Source of the DNA: JAHDWY01 sp964632865
Lineage (GTDB): Bacteria; Hydrogenedentota; Hydrogenedentia; Hydrogenedentales; SLHB01
DNA: 18,285 bases
NCBI GenBank assembly: GCA_964632865.1
Contig: CAZWDH010000129.1
Span: 1 to 18,285 of the forward strand
Reading direction: 5' to 3'
Below the pieces are notes generated by a model, which was not told the DNA's origin, did no database searches, and worked only from the letters and a program-made list of their open reading frames with translations. Both the position numbers and the translations under genes were made by a program. Every line of letters begins with the position of its first letter. The first letter of the stretch is position 1. Shown here in pieces: positions 7,581-16,900 of this stretch.

Positions 7581-8627
7581 ATGGCCGAATCGAGCAAGAG
7601 ACTGGGGATTGGCGTGATCGGCGCTGGATTCATGGGGCAAACCTACGCGCGCGCTGTGACATCGCTGGTTCCCAACGGCGATCTCACTGGCGTAGCGGGC
7701 GGATCGCGCTCGGAAAAACTGGCGCGCGAGTATGATGTGCCGCACTTCGAAAGCGTGGAAGCGCTCGTTGCCAGCGACGACATCGATCTCGTGTGTATCG
7801 CCACGCCCCATGTGTGCCACGGCGAGCAAGGCCTTGCCGCCGCGCGCGCGGGCAAGCACCTTATCATCGAAAAGCCCATGGCGTGTACGGTCGCGGAATG
7901 CGATGCGATTTTAAATGCCGGCGAGGAATCCGGCGCGCAGTGCGCCGTCATGTTCACGCAACGCTTCCGCACTTGCCCGATAGAGACCAAGAAGCTCCTG
8001 GACTCCGATAAGATGGGCCGCGTGATGCACATGCGCTCGACGCAACTCGTCCCCAATGGGATGGAGGGCGCGGTGCCGCGTTGGCAGTTGGTACCGGCAA
8101 ACGTCGGTATCCTGATGGGGCACGGCATTCACAACATCGACCAGGCGCGGTGGTTCACGAATCAGGAGATCCGTTCGGTCTTCGCGAAGGTACGCTGCAT
8201 CAGCGGACAATATCCGGTGGATGGGACCTCCGACGTGCTGCTGACCATGGAAGACGGTTCCGTGGTGTCCATCTTCTGTTCCTTCGAACTGGTGAAGCCG
8301 GGCTTCGAGCGAAGCGGCGGCGCAACACGGATTGTTTGCGAACTCGGATTGATCGACGTGGACTGGTACGGCGAGATGCGGGTGTCCTTCGACGGCGGCG
8401 ACTGGGAGGTGGCCGCCGAGCAGGAACCCATCGATTGGGCAGGAAAGGGGTTTCTCGATCCCGTTCGCCTCAAGACCTATGCCGCGAACATCAACAATGT
8501 GATCGCGGCGGTGCAAAACGGCGCCCCGCTGGCCGCGTCCGGCTGGGATGGCCGACAGGCTGTGGCGGCGGCCGCTGCCGCGTATGAGTCGAGCCGGACC
8601 GGTAACGAAGTCTTCCTGAGGTCGTAG
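7581..8627 (+). CDS. Gfo/Idh/MocA-family NAD(P)-dependent oxidoreductase
   Basis: This is a cytoplasmic two-domain dehydrogenase of 348 residues. The Rossmann domain has LGIGVIGAGFMGQTYARAV with the dinucleotide glycine motif (Gly14, Gly16, Gly19), DIDLVCIATPHVCHGEQ (67-83) and the family hallmark IIEKPMACT (95-103, Glu97-Lys98-Pro99). The C-terminal beta-sheet domain contains GILMGHGIHNIDQARWF (176-192), where His184 occupies the usual catalytic-acid position and Asp187 follows. Members oxidise or reduce hydroxyl/keto positions of inositols, sugars or sugar acids. ATG 7581 is preferred, with GGAAAG 11 nt upstream; GTG 7569 in the same frame would overlap the symporter stop. The aminotransferase begins 2 nt after its stop, so the pair could act sequentially, the dehydrogenase making a ketone or aldehyde and the aminotransferase handling an amino group. 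That coupling is inference. Confidence 0.93.
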   Translation: MAESSKRLGIGVIGAGFMGQTYARAVTSLVPNGDLTGVAGGSRSEKLAREYDVPHFESVEALVASDDIDLVCIATPHVCHGEQGLAAARAGKHLIIEKPMACTVAECDAILNAGEESGAQCAVMFTQRFRTCPIETKKLLDSDKMGRVMHMRSTQLVPNGMEGAVPRWQLVPANVGILMGHGIHNIDQARWFTNQEIRSVFAKVRCISGQYPVDGTSDVLLTMEDGSVVSIFCSFELVKPGFERSGGATRIVCELGLIDVDWYGEMRVSFDGGDWEVAAEQEPIDWAGKGFLDPVRLKTYAANINNVIAAVQNGAPLAASGWDGRQAVAAAAAAYESSRTGNEVFLRS

Positions 8628-8629
8628 TC

Positions 8630-9949
8630 ATGGGATACAAGAAGTCCATCGCCGCCCACGAGCGGGCGAAAAAAGTCATTCCCGGCGGCATCAACAGCAA
8701 CGTCCGCGCCATATCGGAACCGGTCCCGTTGCATATCGAACGCGCGAAAGGTTCGCGCATCTGGGACGTCGACGGCAACGAATACATCGACTACCTCCTT
8801 GGCCACGGCCCGATGATCCTGGGGCATACGCCCGCTCCCGTCGTTCAGGCGGTGCAGCGCCAGGTCGAACGCGGCATCGTGTACGGCTTGCAGACCGAAT
8901 TGGAGGTGCGCGCCGCGGAACTCGTCTGTGCCCATGTGCCCTGCGCGGAGATGGTCCGGTTCAGCACAACGGGGTCGGAAGCGGTGCACGCGGCGTTGCG
9001 GCTAGCGCGCGCCTGCACCGGCCGCAAGAAAGTGTTGCGGTTCGAGGGGCACTACCACGGCTGGTTCGACAACATTGCGTGGAACCAAGCCTCGCCCACG
9101 GCGGAACTGGGACCGCGCGAGGACCCTCCCCTGCGACCGGCTTCGGAGGGTCAACAGCCGGAAGACGGCGCGAACCTTGTCGTGCTTCCATGGAACGATA
9201 CGGCGTTGCTGGAGGATCTATTCGCGCGGCGCGGTGAAGAACTGGCCGCGGTAATTTGCGATCCCTTCGCGTCGGCGGCCGGGTTGATTCCGGGGCAGCC
9301 GAACTTCCTGAAGACCATGCGCAAGTTGTGCAACGAGCACGGCGCGATTCTGATCTTTGACGAGGTCATCACGGGGTTTCGCGTGGGGCTTGGCGGCGCG
9401 CAAGCCTACTTCGGCGTCACGCCAGACCTCGCCACGTTTGCCAAGGCTTTGGGTGCGGGCATGCCTGTGAGCGCTGTCGCGGGCAAGGCCAAGTATATGG
9501 AACGGTTCGGCACCCCGAAAACGGTGCATGCCGGCACGTACAACTCAAATCCCTTGGCCATGGCCGGCACGGTCGCAGCGTTGGAAGCGATGAGCGCGGA
9601 CGACGGCGCCATCCTCAAAAAAGCCAACGCCAAGGGCGACCAGCTCTCAATCAAGCTTTCGGAAATCGCAGACGACTTCGAACTGCCCATCACGCTGCGC
9701 GGCGTCGGCACGGTCTTCAGCGCCACATTTCTGCCGCCGGACGCGGAGCCGGTAACGGACTACCGCAGCGCCCGGCGGACCAACTACGAGCTTGGGCGCA
9801 AACTCTGGATCGCCCTTCAGAACCGCGGCGTTCAAATCACCTCGATGGGCATCTGGTTCGTGTCCACCGCCCACACGGACGAGGACATCAAGAAGACGCT
9901 CAAAGCCGCCGAAAGTGCGCTGAATGAACTGCGCGGGACGAAGCGTTAG
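8630..9949 (+). CDS. Class III PLP aminotransferase, glutamate-1-semialdehyde aminomutase-like
   Basis: The protein has 439 residues, close to the usual ~430 of glutamate-1-semialdehyde 2,1-aminomutases, and has the whole fold type I plan: RAKKVIPGGINSNVRA (12-27), GSRIWDVDGNEYIDY (41-55), the PLP phosphate loop STTGSEAVHAALRLARA (112-128), GHYHGWFDN (140-148), Asp244 in LIFDEVITGFR (241-251) and the Schiff-base Lys272 in FAKALGAGMPVSAV (270-283). The segment usually written EPVAGN is DPFASAAG (211-218) here, a departure that argues against a housekeeping HemL. The gene follows the oxidoreductase by 2 nt with GAGG 8 nt upstream of ATG, as the last gene of the symporter operon. A catabolic transamination or amino-shift on an imported sugar-derived or amino compound is therefore more likely than tetrapyrrole synthesis, but this is inference. 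Its TAG shares bases with the TAA of the convergent gene. Confidence 0.9.
   Translation: MGYKKSIAAHERAKKVIPGGINSNVRAISEPVPLHIERAKGSRIWDVDGNEYIDYLLGHGPMILGHTPAPVVQAVQRQVERGIVYGLQTELEVRAAELVCAHVPCAEMVRFSTTGSEAVHAALRLARACTGRKKVLRFEGHYHGWFDNIAWNQASPTAELGPREDPPLRPASEGQQPEDGANLVVLPWNDTALLEDLFARRGEELAAVICDPFASAAGLIPGQPNFLKTMRKLCNEHGAILIFDEVITGFRVGLGGAQAYFGVTPDLATFAKALGAGMPVSAVAGKAKYMERFGTPKTVHAGTYNSNPLAMAGTVAALEAMSADDGAILKKANAKGDQLSIKLSEIADDFELPITLRGVGTVFSATFLPPDAEPVTDYRSARRTNYELGRKLWIALQNRGVQITSMGIWFVSTAHTDEDIKKTLKAAESALNELRGTKR
9946..9949. other. Interlocked stop codons of convergent genes
   Basis: The four bases TTAG contain the aminotransferase TAG (9947-9949, plus strand) and the DUF4861-like gene's TAA (9946-9948, minus strand). 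There is no intergenic room for a hairpin terminator, so transcription from one operon may read antisense into the other. Confidence 0.95.
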
Positions 9950-12771
9950 TTCGTCGTTTCCGCGCTGCCCAGCGCGACCTTCGGTTCCTGCGTAAGGGTC
10001 TTCGCGAGCGCCTCCACTTCAAAGCGCCAGTTGTCGATGGTGGGCGATACGGGATACTGCCGGCCCCGCCGCCAATCGCCGATGACCCAGTAGCGCAACA
10101 CATTCTCCGGCGCGTCGCAGAGCAAGCGTCGCTCGTCTTCCAGGTCCACCATGTCGTTCAACAGATCGGGCGGCACGATTAGCGCCAACGCGATGTCGCC
10201 GATCCGGTACTCCTGGTAGCCGTAGTTCGCGAGTATCCCGGCATCGTCATCCTTAAACCAGGATTCGTCGCCGAGTTTCACTAGCCCCGGCGCGAGTTCG
10301 ATGGGTCCGTCAACGCCCAGAATCTTGCAGCGCATTTCGCTCTCGGCGTGACCCGTGTAGATAAGGCATATGAACTCCGCGGAAATGTCTTTATTCCCCG
10401 GTACGACGTTTTCGGCCGTGATGGCGATGGCCGCGCGCACCGGTCCATCCGCGAGCACACGATGGCTGAACGCGACGTGGCCTTCGCCGGCAGGACTCTG
10501 CACCAGGTAGTCTTCTCCGCCCATGCGCATGGTCACGCCGCCGAGTCCAGACGAGTAGTCCACATGCAGCGCGTCCATCCCCCACTCCTGCTGATCGTGA
10601 TAAGCCACTTCGACGATCGGATACAGCAAGCGTTCTTCCCGCGGGAGGCCCCGGTCGGGTTCTTTGCCGAAGAAATCGAACTGGCCCGTATAGAAGCGGT
10701 ACGCGCCCGCATCCGACTCCCACGCCACGTAGGCCGGGGTTTCGAGGACGGCTCGCGTGTACTGCGGGTACGTTACGTCACGCTGCCCTTCGGGCGCGTA
10801 GTAGAGGTAGAAGGTTGATTTTGAATCCGCCGGCAAGTCGGAAACGAAGGAAAGCTCCTGGCCTGTAGCGGGATTCAGTTCATCCACCTGGTACGGCAGC
10901 TCGAACCAGTCGAGCCAGCGCTGCGGTGCGACAACGGCGCAGTTCTCCGCATTGAAATCGGGTGCGGCTTCCTCGATGGTTGCAAGCGACAACACGATGG
11001 GCGACCGTTCGCGCTCCGGCTGGCCGCTGTTGTCGACAGCAATCGGAATCCGTTTCGTGAATCCGCTGAAGCTTTGTGCCGCAGCTGCGTAATCGAGTTC
11101 GCTCACATGACGCCGCATCAGCGCAGTCGCCGCGGCGATGTCGCCGGATGCGTACGCCTTCTCAAACTCGCCCCATTCTTGCGCAGTGCCGTGCCGTTCC
11201 TTGAGCGCTGCAAAAAGGCGGTCCCGGACAAGGTCCAGATAGTAGCGCGCCCCGGCCGGACTGGTGCGCACGTAGAGACCTACTTCGCGTTCCCGGTGCC
11301 AATTCGGGAGTTCGTTCAGGAAATATGATTTGATGGCCTCAGCCCGCTGATCCTTCGTTTCGAGAATGGCCTCCGCCGCGTCGATGAACTCCTGCGTGTC
11401 GCGGAGCACTTTGTCGAGCGTCGGCTTGTAGCGTTCGAGCACGGGCTCATACTCGAGCGCGATCTCTCCTGCGTTGCCGCTCATCGCAAACTCGAGTTCA
11501 AACGTGCCGTCGCCGTCCGTATCGATGCGCCGGCGATCCAGGACGCCGTCGCCGTCCTGGTCTTCATACTCGTACGCGGCATCGACCGTTCCGTCCAGGT
11601 TGTAATCCACGTCAATGTATCCATATGCCGCGCCCAATAGGTGCAAGCGCTGGTCCGTCTCGTCGAAGTAGAGCCGCAACGGAGAAGCGGGCTTGTGGCT
11701 CACCTCGACCCGCGTGTTATAGGCGCTCGTCGGCGGACCGCCCACCTGCGGAAAGTCGTCGTGCTTGGACTTGTGATTGAGCACGCCTTCCCAGCGTTCG
11801 TGGGAATCCTTCGCGATGTCGCCGTCCGTGTTGGCGTTCAGTTCGTTCCAGGAAAGCATCGCCTTGGACCACGGCGCCTTTTGCGCGAAACCGCGGGTAT
11901 CTTCCCAGGACAGGACCGGATGCGTGGGAATTCCGCGTACCGTTGCGGGTTGCGTTGCGATCCCTTCCGTGCTCACTGGCGTGTCCCCGGGAATCGCCGT
12001 GACGGAGAAATCGTAGTTATGCGTGCGGCTGCCGTAGGCGTCGCCGTCGGCATCGATGCTGTAGCGTAGGTTTTCGACTTCGTGACCCTTGGCGCAGACC
12101 CGCACAACCACTTCGCTGCACTGATCGCCATCGGGATCGTAGAACGCGAAGGGATCTTCAAAGACATTGAGCCATTCGTCCCAACCGTCGGCGAGCCGGT
12201 ATTGGTAAAACATCTCATCGCCGCTGAAATGCGTCCGGTACTGACAGAGATCCTGGTAGTACGTACCGTCCACGTCGTACCAGAGCAGATTGTCGTCACC
12301 CACGTCGACGCCCCACCAGACGGTGATATCGTCGAGATCGTCTTTCCAGTTCTTCTTGTAGAAGATGCCCATCTCGTCGAGGTCGTTGTCGCCGTCGTTG
12401 TCCTGGTAATCCGTGGCCACGTCGATGCTGCCGTCCGCGTCCCAATCCCAGAGATAGAGATCGCTGTCGCGATCGCCACGCCCCGTCTCCGGGAGGTCGC
12501 CGTCCTCATCAATGACCCGGACCAACAACTGCTCCTTCGTGTGACGCTTGCCCCGATCCATATACCAGAGTTCGTCAATGGTCCCGTCGCCGTCGGCATC
12601 TACGGACAGCGTCTCGCCTGGCTTCAGGGCTTTCACCTCCGCGACTTTCGCGGGGTCGAGCGTCCGCGACACGCCGAAGACGCGTTCGAACACGTCGGCC
12701 TGGGCGACGCCGAAGGCGGTCACCAATGACATGCACACGAGGGTACGGACGCTATTGCGATACTTGGTCAT
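9946..12771 (-). CDS. Large exported protein with Asp-rich calcium-type motifs and a DUF4861-like C-terminal domain
   Basis: This 941-residue protein has a Sec leader ending in GVAQA|D (residue 25/26). Residues 26-430 are loaded with DxDGDG-type motifs, for example DADGDGTID (58-66), DADGSID (111-117), DNDGDNDLD (124-132), DADGD (240-244), DQDGDGVLD (404-412) and DTDGDG (417-422), like the calcium loops of dockerin/EF-hand or thrombospondin-3 repeats. A helical, charged segment follows (about 435-570). The last ~350 residues resemble DUF4861 proteins by pattern: AYVAWESDAGAYRFYTGQ (680-697), WGMDALHVDYSSGLGGVTM (730-748), ADGPVRAAI (774-782) and YWVIGDW (894-900). DUF4861 genes are known from Bacteroidota polysaccharide loci; I do not know an established reaction. 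Its ATG directly abuts the beta-helix stop, with GGAAGGGAG 10 nt upstream. The domain call comes from memory and needs a profile search. Confidence 0.75.
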   Translation of the reverse strand: MTKYRNSVRTLVCMSLVTAFGVAQADVFERVFGVSRTLDPAKVAEVKALKPGETLSVDADGDGTIDELWYMDRGKRHTKEQLLVRVIDEDGDLPETGRGDRDSDLYLWDWDADGSIDVATDYQDNDGDNDLDEMGIFYKKNWKDDLDDITVWWGVDVGDDNLLWYDVDGTYYQDLCQYRTHFSGDEMFYQYRLADGWDEWLNVFEDPFAFYDPDGDQCSEVVVRVCAKGHEVENLRYSIDADGDAYGSRTHNYDFSVTAIPGDTPVSTEGIATQPATVRGIPTHPVLSWEDTRGFAQKAPWSKAMLSWNELNANTDGDIAKDSHERWEGVLNHKSKHDDFPQVGGPPTSAYNTRVEVSHKPASPLRLYFDETDQRLHLLGAAYGYIDVDYNLDGTVDAAYEYEDQDGDGVLDRRRIDTDGDGTFELEFAMSGNAGEIALEYEPVLERYKPTLDKVLRDTQEFIDAAEAILETKDQRAEAIKSYFLNELPNWHREREVGLYVRTSPAGARYYLDLVRDRLFAALKERHGTAQEWGEFEKAYASGDIAAATALMRRHVSELDYAAAAQSFSGFTKRIPIAVDNSGQPERERSPIVLSLATIEEAAPDFNAENCAVVAPQRWLDWFELPYQVDELNPATGQELSFVSDLPADSKSTFYLYYAPEGQRDVTYPQYTRAVLETPAYVAWESDAGAYRFYTGQFDFFGKEPDRGLPREERLLYPIVEVAYHDQQEWGMDALHVDYSSGLGGVTMRMGGEDYLVQSPAGEGHVAFSHRVLADGPVRAAIAITAENVVPGNKDISAEFICLIYTGHAESEMRCKILGVDGPIELAPGLVKLGDESWFKDDDAGILANYGYQEYRIGDIALALIVPPDLLNDMVDLEDERRLLCDAPENVLRYWVIGDWRRGRQYPVSPTIDNWRFEVEALAKTLTQEPKVALGSAETTN

Positions 12772-13908
12772 TTACGAATCACTCCCTTCCGCCGGATTCA
12801 CGTTTCCATTCTTCACGACGACTTCGGAATTCTCCAGTATATTGTTGTTGATTAGGATTGGCTTGTTCGTGCCGGTGGTATCGTCCACTTCGACGACGAC
12901 ATTGTCCAGAATATTGCCTGATATGATGCTGTTTCCAGCGCCTACGGACAAGACAAGCTTGTCCGTTGCGGAAAAGAAGTTGTTCCCGGAGATGACCGCG
13001 CCGAAGCCGCGGGCGTCGACGGCTTTGCCGCACTTCCCGCCCGGATCAACGGTCAACACATTGTCCGTGATGACATGCCGGTGCGAATCGGCCCAGGACC
13101 GAAATCCGATGTCGATATCGCCGCCTTCTTTCACGTGGACGACATTGTTCGCCATGATGATGTTGTCGCCGCGATCCGATCCAATCGCTACGTGGGTCCG
13201 GCCCGTGATTTCCACGTAGTTTCCGCGTATTTCCCCGGGACCGGTTAGAATCTCCACCGAATCCGACATGGCGTTACCGAGCACGTTGTTGAGCACCCGC
13301 ATGTTGGCGCCTTCCAGCATGATGCCCAGGCGCCGCGCGTTGAGCACGTAGCAGTTCTCGATAGTAATGTTGTGATTGGGTTCGCCGCCGGGTCCGCCGG
13401 GTTCCTGGTAGTAGGCCTTGATGCCGCAGAACTCGAACCGCGCGTGAGAAACGTTGGGGTCGCCTTCGCCGAGGGGATTCTGGTCGCGATTGGCGTCGAC
13501 GTAGAGATCGCGAATGGTGATATGACCAACGCCGGACCCGATGATACGGATCACATTGGTTTCCTGCTCCGGCGCCTGGACCAGTCTCGTTGCGGCGCCC
13601 TGTCCCGCGAGGGTCACGTTGCTCCGCTCGATGAGCACGCCGCCCAGCTTGCCCTCGACACGGCGGATGTCGTAGGTTCCTTCCATGAGCATAACGGTGC
13701 CGCCCGGCTCGGGAAGCGCGCGGATCGCGGCGTTGATCTCTTCCTGATCTCCATTCCCGTCGCCCACGAAGTCGGCAAGCGACTTGGACCGGACGGAGGA
13801 GTCCACTGTGGCGACGACGACCGTCGCTGCTGGCGGGCCAGCGGGTTTGGGTGTATCGGTGGCGGAGAAAATGGCCGCGGCAACAAGTAAGGCAATCGCG
13901 TGATACAC
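12772..13908 (-). CDS. Exported right-handed beta-helix protein (pectate-lyase-like fold)
   Basis: With GTG 13908 as start the product is 378 residues; GAGGAA at 13915-13920 lies 6 nt upstream, making GTG better than the in-frame TTG at 13935. The first ~16 residues are hydrophobic (AIALLVAAAIFSA) and look like a short signal peptide without an obvious basic n-region. FVGDGNGDQEEINAAIRALP (47-66) and GGTVMLMEGTYDI (69-81) are the N-terminal cap typical of pectate_lyase_3 / beta-helix proteins. The rest is a ladder of rungs such as NHNITIENCYVLNA, MRVLNNVLGNAMSD, GDNIIMANNVVHV, HRHVITDNVLTV and GAVISGNNFFSA, with alternating Val/Ile and Asn. Such folds bind or cleave polyuronates, but no catalytic residue set can be assigned, so lyase, hydrolase or non-catalytic binding all remain possible. 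It is first in a two-gene unit with the DUF4861-like gene. Confidence 0.85.
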   Translation of the reverse strand: MYHAIALLVAAAIFSATDTPKPAGPPAATVVVATVDSSVRSKSLADFVGDGNGDQEEINAAIRALPEPGGTVMLMEGTYDIRRVEGKLGGVLIERSNVTLAGQGAATRLVQAPEQETNVIRIIGSGVGHITIRDLYVDANRDQNPLGEGDPNVSHARFEFCGIKAYYQEPGGPGGEPNHNITIENCYVLNARRLGIMLEGANMRVLNNVLGNAMSDSVEILTGPGEIRGNYVEITGRTHVAIGSDRGDNIIMANNVVHVKEGGDIDIGFRSWADSHRHVITDNVLTVDPGGKCGKAVDARGFGAVISGNNFFSATDKLVLSVGAGNSIISGNILDNVVVEVDDTTGTNKPILINNNILENSEVVVKNGNVNPAEGSDS

Positions 13909-13979
13909 GGGGCATTCCTCACAGGTAGGAGCCAAGGTTCAACCGGTATCTGACGAGAGTAGCAAGAAAGGGGCAAAGG
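13909..13979. promoter_or_regulatory. Short divergent intergenic region between beta-helix and heparinase-like genes
   Basis: Only 71 nt separate the two GTG starts. Both ribosome sites lie inside it (GAGGAA for the minus gene; GAAAGGGGCAAAGG for the plus gene), so two divergent promoters must overlap here or within the genes. I see no convincing -35/-10 pair. Shared control of the two transcripts is likely from the geometry. Confidence 0.4.
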
Positions 13980-16900
13980 GTGCGAGTTTCAACGATCTGG
14001 ATCGGGGCTCTGTTGAGCGCGGCCACGATGACCACAATGGCGCAAGAGCCAGGTAGGGCGGACCGCAAAGCAGAGTATGTTGACGCGGTCACGCGCGGGG
14101 AAGGCCTCATGCCCTGGCAGGAACCGGGCGTCTCTCCTGAGGAGACCGCGTTTCGCGCTGAGATGGAAGCGCGCAAGGACGCGATGCTCGCGGGCCGGGT
14201 GCAACTCGAACATCCCGTCATGGTCGACGCGAACGCCCGCGACACGATTCTGAAACGCGCCGAATCTACGGAATGGGGCGCGGACTGGTATCGCGGGATC
14301 ATCGCTCAGGCGGATATCCTGGTCGCGCAACCCGAGGGCTATGTCGACGCTATGATTCCGGAATTGACGCCGGCCAATCCGTACGGGTTCACCTGCCCGA
14401 ACTGCGTGGGCGGGAAGTCGCAGGAAGCGGTGGGGAGTTCTTTGTATCGTTGGTCCAGCGCCGCGCCCGATCAAATCCAATGCAGGGCTTGCGGGCAAAT
14501 TTATCCGGATCCCCGCTTTCCTGAAACGGCTGTACTGCAGGCGCCGCGCACGGGCCAGACTTTCACGTTTTATCTCAATGAGGCGGAGCGCGCGAACCCC
14601 GAGGATCGCAGCGGAAAACTGGCCTGGCACTGGGTGGGTCATCCCATCCACGTGAGCTTCACCGGGATCATCCGTGCGGAGAAGGTGCTGTACATGCGGA
14701 GCGCGGCCAATACGCTTGCCTTCGCTTACTGGATCACGGGAAACCCTGAATATGCGGAGATGGGCATTGCGATTCTCCAGCGCCAGGCCGAGTGTTACCG
14801 CAACTGGCTCTACCATGATTACTGGGATACCTTCGCGGATTGCGACCCCCTATACGCCGCCTGGCACGACATGGCGATGCCCTTGGAGTGGAAGCGGCAT
14901 CTCTGCGCGGATGTATATGCGAAGGATACCGTCGATGCGGCGCGTATGGAGCAAACCTACTGGGGCGCGGGTCGCGTCCATCCCAGCACCGATGCCATTA
15001 CGGGCCTTCCCGATCTCTTGTTTGCCTACGATCTGCTTCACGACGCAACGGACGCGCAAGGGAACTCGCTCTGGACTCCCGAGTCTCGCGCGCTGGTCGA
15101 ACGCGACTTGTTTCTCGAGTACGTGATGGGCGCGGAACCGTACGCTGGCGGCGCAGGCGTGGCGACAAACGCGAATAACAAAGCGCCGCGGGTCTACAAC
15201 GCATTCGCCGCGATTGGCAAATGCCTGGGACTGCCAGAGTACGCGGACGTAGCCCTGCGCGGCTACGAGATCGTGCGTGACGAGTCGTTTCTCTACGACG
15301 GGTTCAGCAAGGAAAGCCCTGCGTACACGAACATGTATCTTTCTCAGCTCATCGCCGTGCCGGAAACCTTGCACGGCTTTCAGTGGCCGGAGGGATTTCC
15401 CGGGCGCAGCGGCACCGTGAACTACTTCGAAACCGACCAGCGCCTCGCGCTCATGCTGGAGGCCGTAATCGATCAGCTCCATCCCACAGGACGATACCTT
15501 CCGCTCAGCGATACGAATGTTGCCACGAAACCGAGCGCGGGCATTTTGGAAATCGGCACGAAACGGTATCCCGGAAAGTATGCGGGGGTGCTGCACGCAT
15601 TGCGTGGCAACGCGCGGCCAACGGACTACGGGCTCATTCATCTGTCTGAAGAAGCGCTGCAAAACGACGAACCGCTCGATCTGCCGGAGATCTATTTCCC
15701 CGCCTGGATGAACGCAATCTTGCGCCAAGTATCCGACGGCGGAGACACGGTCGTCTCGCTAGCCTTCTCGCCGCAGGGCGGACATCGCCACTCCGACAAC
15801 CTCGCGCTCTTCTATGGGAACGAAGACTCCACGTTTCTCGGGGACCACGGGTACGTCGGCGACATGCCCGTGAACAAGTGGATCAAGAGCACGCAGAGTC
15901 ACAACCTCGTGGTTGTTGACGGCAAGGATCAGGAATTTGGCGAACGCGTGCCCAGCTTTCGCTGGATGGTGACGAGCCCGGAGGTATCGGCGGTGGAGGC
16001 GTCTTCGACAGCTTACCCGCAGTGTTCGGAGTATCGTCGCACGGTCGTGCTGCTGAAAGGACCCGAGGGCAAGAACGTCGTCGTCGATATCTTCCGTGTT
16101 GCCGGTGGAAAGAAGCACGACTACCGCATCTTCAGCGAAATAGCCGCGAGCGACTCGCAAGATAGTGAGATCGCGTTCGCCGGCCTCGATATGCCTGCCG
16201 AACCGCCGCTGCCGCAGGTCGGTTCAAGTCTCGCGTCCGAAGACATCTTCGGTCTGCGCGACGTGCGCACGGCGAATGCGCCGTCGGATTCCTGGCAGGC
16301 GACATGGCGCGATGCGAAGCATGCCTACCGGTTGTGGATGTTGTCACCGACGCTCCGCGTCGAGGCGTCGAACGGGCCTGGACAGCAGACCCGGGACGAT
16401 GCGGGACGACGGGTCCGTTACGTGGATGCGGTACGCGAGGGCGATCATGTGGAGAGCACCTTTGTCGCGGTTCACGAACCCATGGATGCCGCCGGTGCGC
16501 CGCGCGTCCTCAGTGCAACGAGATTGGACGCGCCAGCCGCGGCTGGGTCGGACGCGGTGGCGCTCCGCGTAGAGACCGCATGGGGCACGTACACGATTCT
16601 GAACGAGTTTGAAACCGCGCAGGCAGTGGAAGACACGACATTCCAAGGCGATCTTGGCGTCGTCTACCGCGGAAGCGAAGTCGCGTGGATCTGCGCCTTG
16701 GGTGCGTCCCAATTCACCGTTGCGGGGCAGGGAATCAAGGAAGCACCTGCGCATTGGACCGGCGAAATCAGCGAAGTGACGGATCAGATGATCGCGACAT
16801 CAACGCCGCGCCCGGCGGATTGGCCGGAACTCCGAGACGACAGCACGGTATATGTCCGTCTACGTACCGGTGACTCCTGGACCGGCCTACCAGTCGCATC

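Noticed and set aside
8630..9949. Calling the aminotransferase hemL
   Set aside because: Overall plan fits, but the operon context and the DPFASAAG departure make a tetrapyrrole role doubtful, so no symbol was given.
11510..12620. Recurrent GTCGCCGTC-like strings, considered as a DNA repeat or CRISPR-like array
   Set aside because: They are codon-level echoes of the DxDGDG protein motifs in the Asp-rich protein; spacing is irregular and there are no conserved spacers.
14850..15728. Minus-strand open frame of 292 codons
   Set aside because: Antisense to the heparinase-like gene, without motif or plausible ribosome site.
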